Assembly: GCA_031287575.1 (NCBI GenBank)
Contig: JAITSV010000034.1
Coordinates: 124,001 to 188,000 of the forward strand
Length of the DNA: 64,000 nt
Reading direction: 5' to 3'
Origin: Desulfovibrio sp.
Lineage (GTDB): Bacteria; Desulfobacterota; Desulfovibrionia; Desulfovibrionales; Desulfovibrionaceae
In this document: positions 29,170 through 40,289 of the stretch, piece after piece
Numbering within the stretch: position 1 is the stretch's first letter
Layout: every line of letters starts with the position of its first letter
The notes under the pieces: model-generated
What the model was told of the DNA's origin: nothing
Databases searched by the model: none
What the model saw: only the letters and a program-made list of their open reading frames with translations
Program-made: the position numbers and the translations under genes

Positions 29170-30870
29170 TTACCGCAAGTTGAGCAGGGTATCCTGCGTG
29201 AAGGCGGGCGGCGCGGTGGGCAGGTACACGGTGAAGGTGGCCCCGTTGCCGGGGGTGCTTTCCGCCACGATGCGGCCGCCGAGTTTTTCCATGATCGAAT
29301 AGCAGATGGCCAGGCCGAGGCCGGTGCCTTCGCCTGCCTTCTTGGTGGTGTAGAACGGGTCGAAGATGTGTTCGAGCACGTCGGGGGTGATGCCGCCGCC
29401 GGTGTCGGTGACGGACACGAACACTTCCTGCCCGCCTTCGGTGGCGCCGGTGCGCACGGTGATGGCGCCGCCCTGGCCCACGGCGTCGATGGCGTTGTCC
29501 AGCACGTTCAGGATCACCTGCTGCACCTGGGCGGTGTCGGTGGTGACGGCGGGCAGTTCGGCGTCGAAGTCCTTGTGGATGGTGATGGAGCGGTGCAGGG
29601 CCTCGCTTTCCAGGAACTTCACGGTCTGCTCGGTCAGCACGTTGAGGGGCACGTCTTCCTGCATGGGTTCCATGCGGCGGCCAAAGCCCAGCATGCGGTG
29701 GGTGATGCCCTTGGCCCGGTCCACGTGCTGTTCGATCTTGACGGCGGCTTCCTCGATTTCGGCGTGGTGGGCCATGCGGGCGGCGTCCTCTTCGGACAGC
29801 AGGTCGCGGATCCACCCGGCGTTCTCGCGGATGAGCATGAGCGGGTTGTTCACCTCGTGCGCCACCCCGGCGGCCAGCTTGCCGAGGGCGGCCATCTTGC
29901 TGGACTGCATGAGCGATGCATCCAGCATGGCCTGCCTGCGGTCGGCCTCGATGACCTTGTCCACGATGACGCGGGTGGTGAAGAAGGTGCCCAGACAGAT
30001 GACCACGGCGCCGCCCAGCAGGAACAGCACCACGATGAGTTGGGTATGCACCAGGGGCGAAAGCGGCTCGCGCGGGTCGTCCATGACCACCAGCAGCCAG
30101 GGCATGTTCTCCAGCCAGGTCATGCCGGTGACCATGGGCCTGCCGTCGGTGCTGGCCACGGTGTCCACCACCACCCCGCGCTTGGCCCTGTCGGGCATGG
30201 TCAGGCGCAGCCCGGACCTGGTCATGATGGCGCCGTTGTTGCGCGAATCGGATTGCAGGGTGCCGTCCACGGCCAGCAGGAAGGCGTCGCTGTTGGTGCC
30301 GGAATAGGCGCGGTGCAGCATGGCGCTGACGGCGGCGGAATCGATGGTGGCCCGCAGTATCCAGGCCCGGCCGTTCTCGCGGCGCATGACCGCGATGATG
30401 AAGTGCGGAAAGCGGCGGAACCCGGTGAACACGTCGCTGACGTACTGGCCCTTCAGCATCACCTCGTGGAACCACGGCTCGTCGCGGTAGTTGGCCGCTT
30501 CCAGCGAATACGGCCCCACGTAGGCCACGTGCTCGCCCTGGTCGTTGATGACGCCAAGGTCCACGTAGGAGCGGGCGTTGGACTGGATGACCCCGAAGAT
30601 GGTGCCCAACTGGGTGGGGTCGGACAGTTCGCGGAACGAGTGGGTCCAGGCCAGGCTCTTGATCTGCGAGACGCGCTCGGCCAGAAAGGTATCCAGCGCG
30701 CGGCGCTTGCTTTCGGTCACCGCCTCGATGCCCGAAACCATGCGTTCGTGGTAGGTCTTGGAAAACTGGAGATGGATGAAGAAGCCCAGCGCGAACAGCG
30801 GGACGAGCGAAAAGGCGAGCATGGCGAAGGTGAGCCTGCGCCGCAGCCTGGTATATCCGCCGATGTCCAT
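29170..30870 (-). CDS. Sensor histidine kinase with periplasmic Cache-like domain
   Basis: 566 residues from the ATG at 30870, with GGAGG upstream. Membrane helix about 12-34 (LTFAMLAFSLVPLFALGFFIHL), a periplasmic sensor of about 240 residues with dCache features (YVDLGVINDQGEHVAYVGPYSL, YRDEPWFHEVMLKGQYVSDVFTG), second helix (LIVVLFLLGGAVVICLGTFF), HisKA with His338 (AGVAHEVNNPLMLI), HATPase with GTGLGLAI. It lacks a receiver. It reads a small periplasmic ligand, perhaps an organic acid. It lies between the two [regulator + dikinase-like] modules, so it may phosphorylate the single-domain regulators. Confidence 0.88.
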   Translation of the reverse strand: MDIGGYTRLRRRLTFAMLAFSLVPLFALGFFIHLQFSKTYHERMVSGIEAVTESKRRALDTFLAERVSQIKSLAWTHSFRELSDPTQLGTIFGVIQSNARSYVDLGVINDQGEHVAYVGPYSLEAANYRDEPWFHEVMLKGQYVSDVFTGFRRFPHFIIAVMRRENGRAWILRATIDSAAVSAMLHRAYSGTNSDAFLLAVDGTLQSDSRNNGAIMTRSGLRLTMPDRAKRGVVVDTVASTDGRPMVTGMTWLENMPWLLVVMDDPREPLSPLVHTQLIVVLFLLGGAVVICLGTFFTTRVIVDKVIEADRRQAMLDASLMQSSKMAALGKLAAGVAHEVNNPLMLIRENAGWIRDLLSEEDAARMAHHAEIEEAAVKIEQHVDRAKGITHRMLGFGRRMEPMQEDVPLNVLTEQTVKFLESEALHRSITIHKDFDAELPAVTTDTAQVQQVILNVLDNAIDAVGQGGAITVRTGATEGGQEVFVSVTDTGGGITPDVLEHIFDPFYTTKKAGEGTGLGLAICYSIMEKLGGRIVAESTPGNGATFTVYLPTAPPAFTQDTLLNLR

Positions 30871-31268
30871 CCAGCCTCCGTGGGCGGGCCGCCCCCGCGA
30901 AAGGGGCACCCTGAAAAGACCGCCCGGAAAAGATCACCGGAAAAAGGGCTTGGGGGAAAGGAAGGAACGCGCCGTCCACGGCGTGGAAACGTTGCGATCG
31001 CGGAACATCCGTCTCACGGCGGATACACCGGAACATCAGCGCGGCAACCTCTCTCCCCCGGCGGCACACTTCTGGAACACGGACCGCGCAGGGGTCACCC
31101 CATGTGCTACAATTACCCGATCATCCAGCATTTTACAATCGCCGGAAGTGCCCTGGCCAACGAAACGGGGAAACATCCGGCGCCCGTTCCGTCCCTGTCT
31201 GGCCAGTGTCTGGCCCGTATCCGGCCCGTATCCGGTCCGTGTCCAATCGGGCACCGCCGACAGGGGGG
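30871..31268. other. Gene-free region upstream of kinase 1
   Basis: About 400 bases. It contains short iterated units of the form CYGGCCCGTATC between 31,195 and 31,245 (GTCTGGCC and CGTATCCGG repeated). No convincing promoter or gene was found. Confidence 0.4.
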
Positions 31269-34079
31269 TCAGATGGGGGCGGCGGGGTCCACGGCCCGGC
31301 GCGGGCGGGCACCATCGACAGCCACGGCCTGATCGGCCTCTTCCAGCAGACGGCGGCAGTCGGCCAGCATGGTCGTACGCCGTTCGGCCAATTGCGGGCC
31401 GTCGTTCATGATCATGTCCAACTGGCGGGTATGAATGGTCATGTACCCGGCCACCAGCAGCATGCGCAGGGCCTCTGCCTGGGGCAGGTTCTCTATGCGG
31501 GCCGACAGCGCGTCGCGCCGCACGGTGCAGGCAAAGCCGAATTCGCCCAGCAGCCCGGCCACGAACTCCACCCGGCGCACCCGGCGCTCGATGTTGGCGG
31601 CCCCGCCGCGCAACTGGAAGACCACGTAATTCTCGGGGGTGCGGTCGCCCACCAGCGATTCCACGGCCACGAAGTGGAAGCCGAAACGCGAATGCAGGCT
31701 GCAATAATTGCGCGAAACCATGAAGTAGTTGCGCTCTGTAAAAAACGCGCTCTGCGAGGCCGGGTCCAGATGCGGGTTGGCCGTGGCCTCGAACATCACC
31801 GACAGGAAGCCCTTGGCGTCCACCGGCGGCGGCCCCTGCCACGGCACGGCGTTCATGCCGCGCCACAGGGTGCGCATGGGCACCGAGGTTACCCGCGCGA
31901 TGGGCACCAGCGGGCCGTTGACCTCGCCGTCGAAGCCGTCGTCCAGATTGACCACCCAGAACTGCTTGGGCACGTCGCATTGCAACTGTTTGACCCGCTG
32001 CGGCGCGTGGCGCTGCTGCGAGCCGAAGCGGAACATCTCGGCCACGGCCTTTTCGTGGCAGAACCGGCCCAGGTCGTGGAAGGTGCGGCAGTTGGCCGAC
32101 TTGAAGTCGGGCGAATCCGGGTCCAGGGTCAGGGGCAACATGTGGTGGGCGGCGGCGTCCAGCGCCTGCAGCACCGGGCTGCCGGGCATGAAGTTGCATT
32201 CGTGCGGGGCCGATTCGATGAAGGCCTCGATGCGGCCCGGATAGACCACGCCCACGTCGCCGTGCACGGTCACCATGGCCCCCTGCTCCAGCAGGTCCAG
32301 CGGGCTGCCCTGCCGGAACGGGCCGAACACGGCGGGCTTGCCGAATTCGCGCGCCACGGCGGCCAACTGGCTGGAAATGCGCCCCCGCTCGGCAACCACG
32401 GCGGCGGCGCGGTCCAGCAGCATGCCCCAGTCGGCCAGGTCGCGCGCCACCACCAGCACGGCGCCGTCGGGGAAGCCGCGCACGTCGTCCCGCTGGCGCA
32501 CGATGTGCACCGGCCCGGCCACCACGCCCGGCCCTGCGGTGATCCCGCCGTCCAGCAGGGCCGGGGGCGGGCATTCGGTCTGGGCGGCGTCCTCGGCTTC
32601 CGATTCGGCGTAGCTTTCCGGCAGGTGGGCGCGCGGCGCGGGCAGGGGCCGGGCATGCAGCAGCGAGATGGAGCCGTCCGGCTCCAGCAGCCAGTCGATC
32701 TCCTGGGGCAGGCCGCAGCGTTCCTCCACGGCCAGGGCCAGTTCGGCCACGGCGCGGGCCTCCGCGTCATTCAGAACTGGCAGAACGGGCAGAACCGGCA
32801 GAACGGGGCCGGAGGCAGCGTCGGTTCCGGGGGCAATGCTGCGCAGCCGCACCGAACCGCCCGCGCGGCAGACGTGGTAGGCGTCCACGTCGTGCGCGCC
32901 GTCCTCCACGGCCTCGGACAGGCCGCGCGCTGCGTAGACATGCACCGAGGTGTCGCGGGCGTGCAGGGGGTTGCCGGTATAGGCGATGCCCCCGGCCACG
33001 GGGGCCTCCACGGCAAAGCAGCCCACGCACACGCAGGTGCCCGCATCGCGCAGGCCCCGGTTGCGGCGGTAGGCGATGGCCTGGGGCGAATACTTCAGGG
33101 CCAGGGTGGCGCGCAAGGCGCCCAGCACGCGCTGCCGGTCGGTTTGCCGGTCGGGCTGCCGGTCGGGGCCGGGGCCTTCTTCGAACAGGGGAATGGACGG
33201 CCCCCACAGGGTCATGCCGCCCGCGTCGTCGTCCGGGGTCGCGTCGGTGCCCGTCGAACCCTGCGGCCAGACCCGCCCGCGCAGCAAGAGGCGCATGTCC
33301 CGCCCCCGCGCGCCGGGCCGCGCGGCCACCCGCTTGCGCAGGGCGGACAGGGCGTCCATGAGCGCGTCGGCCACCTCGTCCGGCACCTCCGCCGCCTGGA
33401 TCAGCCCGACGATGGAGGGCGAAAGGTCCAGCAGGTTGTCCGGCCTGATGCCGCCCGAAGCCTGCACCCGCCGCCCGATCTCCTCTTGCAGCCCCTGATG
33501 GCGGAACAGCCGCTGGCAGGCGGCGGCGGTGACGATGAATCCGTCCGGCACGGCCCCGCCCGCAATGCCCGTCAGGCCCGATACACCCGACGCGCCCGAT
33601 GCGCCTGACGCGGCAGCATCCCCGCCACGCGGGGCCAGCGCCGCGCGCAGATCCCCCAGCCGGGTCAGGGCCGGGTCGGCAAGGTCGGGCTGGGCAAGGT
33701 CCGGATGGCCGAAGGGCAGGGCAAGCGGGCCGTCCATGGTGGCGGGGCGGCCATAGACGATGGCCGAAACCTCGGCCTGGATGGCGTCGAAGCGGGCGAA
33801 AAGCTCGGGGTAGCGGCCGGGGGCCAGTTCATCCAGTTGGCGGATGCACTGGAAGACCTGGGTGGTGATGCGGGTGCACAGCGAGCGCACCGTCTGCATG
33901 CCGAAGGGATGGACACAGCACAGGGCCAGTTCCATCTCGGTCATCACTTCCTGCAACTTGGCCCAGGCGTTGAGCACCAGCTTGAAGCGGTGATGGCGCG
34001 CCGCGAAGGCCTCTTCGGCGGCGGCGCGCTCCTCGTCCCGCCGCTTGCGGCGGAAGGGCAGCCAGCAGAACAGACCCAT
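31269..34079 (-). CDS. PPDK-like protein with degenerate active sites (paralogue 2)
   Basis: 936 residues from the ATG at 34079. It has the same architecture as the protein encoded at 25,512-28,310 and aligns along its length, including the unknown C-terminal domain (GFLSVMFEAT, NYFMVSRNYCSLHSRFGFHF, HTRQLDM). Two catalytic features are lost. The swivelling-domain His is Gln571 (ISSQLAAVAREFG), and the VRSSAVGED ATP motif is replaced by LLLRGRVWPQGS plus an insert of acidic and PDRQ-repeat residues. Another low-complexity insert reads PVLPVLPVLPVL. It is therefore probably a pseudoenzyme that regulates or scaffolds the active paralogue. The region with HCHEKAVAEMFRF-like sequence remains conserved. 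Its own single-domain regulator gene lies 194 bases upstream. Confidence 0.78.
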   Translation of the reverse strand: MGLFCWLPFRRKRRDEERAAAEEAFAARHHRFKLVLNAWAKLQEVMTEMELALCCVHPFGMQTVRSLCTRITTQVFQCIRQLDELAPGRYPELFARFDAIQAEVSAIVYGRPATMDGPLALPFGHPDLAQPDLADPALTRLGDLRAALAPRGGDAAASGASGASGVSGLTGIAGGAVPDGFIVTAAACQRLFRHQGLQEEIGRRVQASGGIRPDNLLDLSPSIVGLIQAAEVPDEVADALMDALSALRKRVAARPGARGRDMRLLLRGRVWPQGSTGTDATPDDDAGGMTLWGPSIPLFEEGPGPDRQPDRQTDRQRVLGALRATLALKYSPQAIAYRRNRGLRDAGTCVCVGCFAVEAPVAGGIAYTGNPLHARDTSVHVYAARGLSEAVEDGAHDVDAYHVCRAGGSVRLRSIAPGTDAASGPVLPVLPVLPVLNDAEARAVAELALAVEERCGLPQEIDWLLEPDGSISLLHARPLPAPRAHLPESYAESEAEDAAQTECPPPALLDGGITAGPGVVAGPVHIVRQRDDVRGFPDGAVLVVARDLADWGMLLDRAAAVVAERGRISSQLAAVAREFGKPAVFGPFRQGSPLDLLEQGAMVTVHGDVGVVYPGRIEAFIESAPHECNFMPGSPVLQALDAAAHHMLPLTLDPDSPDFKSANCRTFHDLGRFCHEKAVAEMFRFGSQQRHAPQRVKQLQCDVPKQFWVVNLDDGFDGEVNGPLVPIARVTSVPMRTLWRGMNAVPWQGPPPVDAKGFLSVMFEATANPHLDPASQSAFFTERNYFMVSRNYCSLHSRFGFHFVAVESLVGDRTPENYVVFQLRGGAANIERRVRRVEFVAGLLGEFGFACTVRRDALSARIENLPQAEALRMLLVAGYMTIHTRQLDMIMNDGPQLAERRTTMLADCRRLLEEADQAVAVDGARPRRAVDPAAPI

Positions 34080-34156
34080 GGCGGTTTTCCGGGTGGATAT
34101 TGGTTTGAACCCCTGCGGTGGCACCGTTAGGGGGTTATTTCCAAATTAGGATTTTT

Positions 34157-34193
34157 GTTCGTTGGCAAGGAAAACGAACCCACCATGAGGGAG
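34157..34193. repeat. Short dispersed repeat (element D, copy 1)
   Basis: A GTTCGTT...AACGAAC hairpin followed by CCACCATGAGGGAG. A close copy is at 40,100-40,136 next to the copy C repeat. It lies between regulator 2 and dikinase-like paralogue 2. Confidence 0.6.
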
Positions 34194-34273
34194 CATACTC
34201 TTCTCGTATTCGACCGATATGGCGGGTGAAGTTTGACGAAGCCAACGGACAAAAGGACAATTTGGGACAGCCC

Positions 34274-34750
34274 TTACGGAGTCTTGCGTGCCGCAGCCCT
34301 GCGGTCAAGCTGACACTGGGTGTAGGCGTCCTCGATCTTGAACAGCAATTCATCGAAATCGGTGGGCTTCATCAGGTAGCCGAAGGCGCCAAGGCGCATG
34401 CCCTCCACCGCCACCTCCATGTCGGCGTGGCCGGACAGCATGATCACCTCCACCCCCGGAAACTCGGCGCGGATGCGCTGCAACGCGCGCATGCCGCCCA
34501 TGCCCGGCATCTTCACGTCCATGACCACCACGTCGGCCCCTTCGCGGGCCAGGTGTTCCAGCGCCTCTTCTCCGCTGGCCGCGCGCGCCGCCGGAAAGCC
34601 GCGCTTGCCCAGGCGCAGGGCCAGCATCTCGGTGCTTTCCGGCTCGTCGTCCACCAGCAGGACGCGCGGCAGGGGCTTTCCGGAGTCGGGGTGGGCGCCG
34701 CCGGACGGGGCACCGCCGGAGTGGGCATCTGATGTCGGCGTGTCGGTCAT
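34274..34750 (-). CDS. Single-domain response regulator (paralogue 2)
   Basis: 158 residues from the ATG at 34750, with GGGAGG upstream. A Ser/Gly/Pro-rich leader of about 27 residues precedes a receiver with DD at 34-35, phospho-Asp78 (VVMDVKMPGMGG), MLSGHAD and LMKPTDFDELLFKI. The C-terminal helix is close to that of the regulator at 28,475 (INELIFKL), so the two came from one duplication together with their dikinase-like neighbours. No output domain. Divergent from the kinase at 35,086. Confidence 0.88.
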   Translation of the reverse strand: MTDTPTSDAHSGGAPSGGAHPDSGKPLPRVLLVDDEPESTEMLALRLGKRGFPAARAASGEEALEHLAREGADVVVMDVKMPGMGGMRALQRIRAEFPGVEVIMLSGHADMEVAVEGMRLGAFGYLMKPTDFDELLFKIEDAYTQCQLDRRAAARKTP

Positions 34751-35085
34751 GGGGCCTCCCGGCGTCAGGATGGCGGCCCTGTCCCCCGTGCGAGTGGAGG
34801 CGGGTCCGCCCTGCCTTCCTACCGCTCTTTGGGTTGGGCCACAAGGTGGCTGGATGCGCGGCAGCAGCACTCTCGCGCCGCTGTTGCGGGGGGCCACCCG
34901 CCGTCCGCCCGTCCCGCGCTGCCCGTCCGCCCCGGCTGCCCGCCCGCCCATTCCGGCTATTCCGGGTGGCCCGGCAGCCCGACCACCCGCCCGTCTCGTT
35001 GTTACCGTGCGCGAATTGAGCTAGAACCACCCTGACCCACTGACATGCCGGTACCGCAACCTCACATTCGGCCCACGGATTCGCC
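34751..35085. other. Divergent promoter region between regulator 2 and kinase 2
   Basis: 335 bases, very GC-rich with CCCGCCC-type runs. No sigma54 site or clear sigma70 promoter that I can defend; no gene seen. Confidence 0.4.
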
Positions 35086-36188
35086 ATGGTGAACTGGATA
35101 CTGCCCAGGGTGGTGCGCTTTCGCCCCAGCCTGCGCGTACGCATCGGCCTGCTGCTGGCCGCGCTGGCGGCCACGTCCATGGCCGCCGCCGCGCTGCCGC
35201 TGCTCATGGCCAGCGGGCGGCTGTCCCTGCCCACGCCCTTCGGCACCTGGACGGCGGACCCGGCCACCGATGCCCTGGGGCTGATGCTGGTGGTCCTGTT
35301 CCTGGCCGGGCTGCTGGCCGTGGTGGTGTTCCGCCAGGTGCTGGGACCCATCCGCCGCCTGGCCCTGGAAGGGCTGGAGGATGCCGACGCCTACGGCAAC
35401 GAGGTGGAGGTGCTGGACCGCCGCCTGCGCCACCTGCTGGACACCATGCGCCGCACCCAGGTGCAGCTGGAGGAAAGCCACGAAACCCTGCGCCAGACCG
35501 AAAAACTGGCCCTGGTGGGCAAGCTGGCCGCGGGGGTGGCCCATTCCATCCGCAATCCGCTGACCTCGGTGAAGCTGCGCCTGTTCGCGCTGGAGCGCAG
35601 TCTGAAACTGGGGCCGGACCAGAAGGAACAGCAGGAGGACTTCGAGGTCATCGCCGCGGAAATCCGCCACCTGGACGCCATCGTCACCAACTTTCTGGAA
35701 TTTTCGCGCCGCCCGCGCCTGCGCATGCAGCCGGTCAGCCCGTCCGACGTGGTGGACATGACCCTGCAACTGCTCAAGCACCGCCTGGAATCGTTCAACG
35801 TGGCGGTTTCCGTGCACCGGGCAGAACGCCTGCCCGTGGTGGACGGCGACGCCGAACAGCTGAAGGAAGCGCTGGTCAACCTCATCCTGAACGCGTGCGA
35901 GGCCATGGGCTACGACGGCACGCTGGACATCACGGAAGAAAAGGGCATCATCAATCCCTTGGGCCGGGCCGTGGTCATCCGCATCGCGGACAGCGGCCCC
36001 GGCGTGCCCCAGCACATCCGCGAGGAAGTGTTCCAGCCGTTCTTCAGCACCAAGGAAGAAGGCACCGGCCTCGGCCTGCCCATCGCCCGGCGCATCTTCG
36101 AGGAGCACGGCGGCTGGCTGCACCTGCATTCGGCGCACGGCAAGGGGGCCACCTTCGTCATCGTGCTGCCCGCCCGCAAGGACGACTC

Positions 36189-36204
<16 letters not shown>
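35086..36204 (+). CDS. Sensor histidine kinase of an NtrC-type pair
   Basis: 372 residues. Two membrane helices (about 18-42 and 65-83) flank a short periplasmic loop of about 22 residues, so the signal is probably intramembrane or cytoplasmic. HisKA with His153 (AGVAHSIRNPLTSVKL), then HATPase with NLILNACEA, DSGPGVP and GTGLGLPIARRI. The stop overlaps the start of the next gene by 16 bases, so the pair is translationally coupled. It is the cognate kinase of the sigma54-activating regulator. Confidence 0.92.
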
Positions 36205-37655
<1,451 letters not shown>

Positions 37656-37877
37656 CGGCGCGGGCGGGCCGGCCATTGCATCGGCATTTCACCGCACGGG
37701 CGCCCCACCGCCGCGCCTCCGCGTCCCCCACGCCGCGTCCTGCGCGACGGGAGTTGCGGCTGCCCGATCAACCAACATCAGCAAAAGGCCCGCCACACCG
37801 CGCGTCTGGCCGGTTTCACCCGTTATCACCCTCTTGTGCCGCGCCCGTTTCTCGGATAGTTCAAGACAGGGAAAGGT

Positions 37878-37907
37878 AAGACTGCTGTCTTATATTTCTT
37901 GCAAGAC
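37878..37907. promoter_or_regulatory. Operator-like half-sites upstream of the GntR regulator gene
   Basis: AAGAC-TGCT-GTCTT (37878-37891), then GTCTT (37887-37891) and AAGAC (37903-37907). The half-sites TGTCTTAT and GCAAGAC are identical to those forming the palindrome in the suyA promoter at 49,830. A further CAAGAC is at 37,862. TATATT at 37,891 may be the -10, so binding would give autorepression. Confidence 0.6.
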
Positions 37908-37948
37908 ATTCCCCAAACAGGAAGCGCACGGCTTCCGAAGCACCATAG

Positions 37949-38680
37949 ATGCACATGCCCGTAAAGCCCGCCTTCAACCCCCTGTACCAGCAGGTCAAGG
38001 AATCTCTGCTCCGCCGCATCGCCACCGGTGAATGGGCGCCGGGCAGCTTCCTGCCCAGCGAACCCGTGCTGGCCGAAGAATACGGCGTCAGCCACGGCAC
38101 CCTGCGCAAGGCCCTGAACGAGCTGACCGCCGAGCGCCGCGTGGTGCGGTACCAGGGCAAGGGCACGGCGGTGGCGACCTTCGACGCGGACGAGGCGCTG
38201 TTCCGCTTCTTCCGCATCGTCAGCTGCGAGGACAGGCGCACCCTGCCCATTTCCGAAGTGCTCGGGGCCTCCCCCGGCAAGGCCGCCGCCGAAGAGGCGG
38301 CGGCGCTGGACATCGCCCTGGGCGCGCCGGTGCTGCGCATAGAACGCGTGCGCTCGCTGGACGGCGTGCCGCTGCTGAACGAACACATCACCCTCAGTTG
38401 CGCGCGCATGCCGGGGATCGAGGCCATCCCCGTGGGAGCGCTGCCCAACACGCTGTACGACTTCTTCCAGAAGCGCTTCAACGTCACCATCGCCAAGGCG
38501 GACGAAAGCATCACCGCCGTGGCCGCCGACAAGACCGACGCCGAACGCCTGGGCGTGCCGGTGGGGCACCCGTTGCTGGCCATCCGCCGCGTGGCCATGG
38601 ACATCGAGGACAACCCCGTGGAACTGCGCCACACCCGTTGCGTGACCGTCAACTTCCACTACCGCACCAAGCTTTCCTGA
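37949..38680 (+). CDS. GntR-family regulator with UTRA (HutC-like) domain
   Basis: 243 residues. N-terminal winged helix about 1-75 (YQQVKESLLRRIATGEWAPGSFLPSE, VSHGTLRKALNELTAERRVVRYQGKGT), then a UTRA ligand-binding domain. It lies at the edge of the sulfolactate locus and shares operator half-sites with the suyA promoter, so it probably is the sulfolactate- or metabolite-responsive repressor of suyAB. ATG at 37949 or 37955; no strong ribosome binding site. It is convergent with the dehydrogenase gene. Confidence 0.9.
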   Translation: MHMPVKPAFNPLYQQVKESLLRRIATGEWAPGSFLPSEPVLAEEYGVSHGTLRKALNELTAERRVVRYQGKGTAVATFDADEALFRFFRIVSCEDRRTLPISEVLGASPGKAAAEEAAALDIALGAPVLRIERVRSLDGVPLLNEHITLSCARMPGIEAIPVGALPNTLYDFFQKRFNVTIAKADESITAVAADKTDAERLGVPVGHPLLAIRRVAMDIEDNPVELRHTRCVTVNFHYRTKLS

Positions 38681-38760
38681 TTTCCCCGCCCGGCTTTTGC
38701 CGAACAGGCAATCACCAGGCGGGCGGGCGGCCCGCGCCACGCACCCCGCATGCCAACAAC

Positions 38761-38794
38761 GGAACGGGCCTTCCCCAAGGGGAAGGCCCGTTCC
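38761..38794 (+). terminator. Intrinsic terminator of the GntR gene
   Basis: Perfect 16-bp stem GGAACGGGCCTTCCCC / GGGGAAGGCCCGTTCC with an AA loop, then TGCTTTT. Confidence 0.88.
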
Positions 38795-38929
38795 TGCTTT
38801 TGCAGGCGCGTGGGCGTGATGGTGACCTGCCACCACAAGGATTCCTGTCGCGAGTGGGTAGTTGGTCACGCTCCCCGATCAGGTGCGTCCGGCCAGGCTC
38901 CACCGGTCAGGGCTCCGATCAGGCCCCGG

Positions 38930-40027
38930 TCACGCCCCCCCCCCGGCGCGTCGCAGCAGGTCCTGATGCAGCGACCACGGTATGGTCACCCCTTCGCGGT
39001 GCGCCCGACGTTGCAGTTCAAAGCGCCGCGCGCCGGGCAGGCGGGTGGAGGGCTGGTCCAGCACGTGGCCCAGCAGCGCGGCGGCGCGCCCGGCAAAATC
39101 GGCCCCAAAGGCCTGCGGCGCAATGAGCAGCATGCACTGCCCGGTGCGGGGCGGGTCGCCCGCCGCATCCAGGAACGACGAGGCCTCGTAGGCGTGATTG
39201 CTGCCGGTAAGCGATGCCGCCAGCAGTTCCACCATCAGCGCCAGCGCCGCCCCCTTGGCCCCGCCAAAGGGCAACAGCATGCCGCCAAGGGCAGCCCGCG
39301 CGTCCGTGGTGGGGCTGCCGCCCGCGTCCACGGCCCAGCCTTCCGGAATGGGTTTGCCCTCGCGCGCGGCGGCAACGATCTTGCCGCGCGCCACGGTGCT
39401 CAGCGAAAGGTCCATGACCAGCGGATCGTGCTCCGGCCCGGCACCCGGCGTGCCGTCTGGCCCGGCATGTGCCCCGGCCCCGGCGGCGTCCATGACACTC
39501 GCGGAGTCAGCGGCAGTTCCGACCGGTGCCGGACAGGCAAAGGCCAGGGGATTGGTGCCCAGCGAGGCGCGGTTGCCGCCCCACGGGGCCATGGCCGCCG
39601 GGGTGTTGGCGAACAGCAGCGCCACCAGCCCCTGCCGGGCGGCCCGTTCCACGTGCAGCCCGGCCACCCCGCAATGATGCGAATTGGTCACTCCCAGCGC
39701 GGCGCAGCCCATGCGCAGGGCCAGCGGCGCGGCCACATCCAGCCCGGCCTCCAGCGCCGGATAGGCAAAACCGCACCCGGCATCCACGCGCACGGTGGCG
39801 GGCAGCGGTGTTTCCACCCGGGGCACGGCATCGCCGCGCACCTTGCCCGCCGCCGCCTGATCGGCATACTGCGGCAGGCGCGCCACCCCGTGCGAGGAAA
39901 TGCCCATGCACTCGGCGGCCACCAGCGCCCCGGCCACGGAGGACGCGGCGGTGGGCAGCACGCCCACCCGTTCCAGCACGGTGCGGCACAGCGCCGCAAG
40001 ATCGTCGGGCCCGAGAACCACGGTCAT
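38930..40027 (-). CDS. comC: Ldh2-family dehydrogenase, probable (R)-sulfolactate dehydrogenase
   Basis: 365 residues from the ATG at 40027, with AGGAG upstream. Malate/L-lactate dehydrogenase (Ldh2/ComC) family: SSHGVARLPQY near 44-54, TNSHHCGVAGLHVERAA near 115-131, FANTPAAMAPWGG, GTNPLAFACP, LPFGGAKGAALALMVELLAA. It uses NAD(P) to interconvert a 2-hydroxyacid and 2-oxoacid. The sulfolactate substrate is inferred from SuyAB in the same locus and from ComC of known sulfolactate degraders; lactate, malate or ureidoglycolate remain possible. A low-complexity insert of about 30 Gly/Ala/Asp-rich residues after FACP is unusual for the family. Confidence 0.75.
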   Translation of the reverse strand: MTVVLGPDDLAALCRTVLERVGVLPTAASSVAGALVAAECMGISSHGVARLPQYADQAAAGKVRGDAVPRVETPLPATVRVDAGCGFAYPALEAGLDVAAPLALRMGCAALGVTNSHHCGVAGLHVERAARQGLVALLFANTPAAMAPWGGNRASLGTNPLAFACPAPVGTAADSASVMDAAGAGAHAGPDGTPGAGPEHDPLVMDLSLSTVARGKIVAAAREGKPIPEGWAVDAGGSPTTDARAALGGMLLPFGGAKGAALALMVELLAASLTGSNHAYEASSFLDAAGDPPRTGQCMLLIAPQAFGADFAGRAAALLGHVLDQPSTRLPGARRFELQRRAHREGVTIPWSLHQDLLRRAGGGA

Positions 40028-40099
40028 GGCTGCTCCTGAAGGTTCGCTATCCACGGCCCGCTGACGGCCGATTCGAAGACCGCCCCCAGGGGGACTTTC

Positions 40100-40185
40100 G
40101 TTCGTTGACGAGGAAAACGAACCTGCCACGAGGGAGTGCGGCAGTCGTTGGGCAAGCGTAGCGAACCTTGCGGATACGCACGGCA
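40100..40185. repeat. Element D copy 2 joined to hairpin-repeat core copy C
   Basis: 40100-40136 repeats the GTTCGTT...AACGAAC hairpin of 34,157. It runs directly into 40137-40185, a diverged copy of the core of repeats A and B (TGCGGCAGTCGTT ... GAACCTTGCGGATACGC). Confidence 0.6.
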
Positions 40186-40289
40186 AGGCAACGGCAGGCG
40201 AAGTTGACCACTCCGCGCACGCTGCCCGTATCGTTGCTGTCGCCATCCGTACGGTTCGGCTCACCGACGGCGGGGGCAACGCCCGCAGA

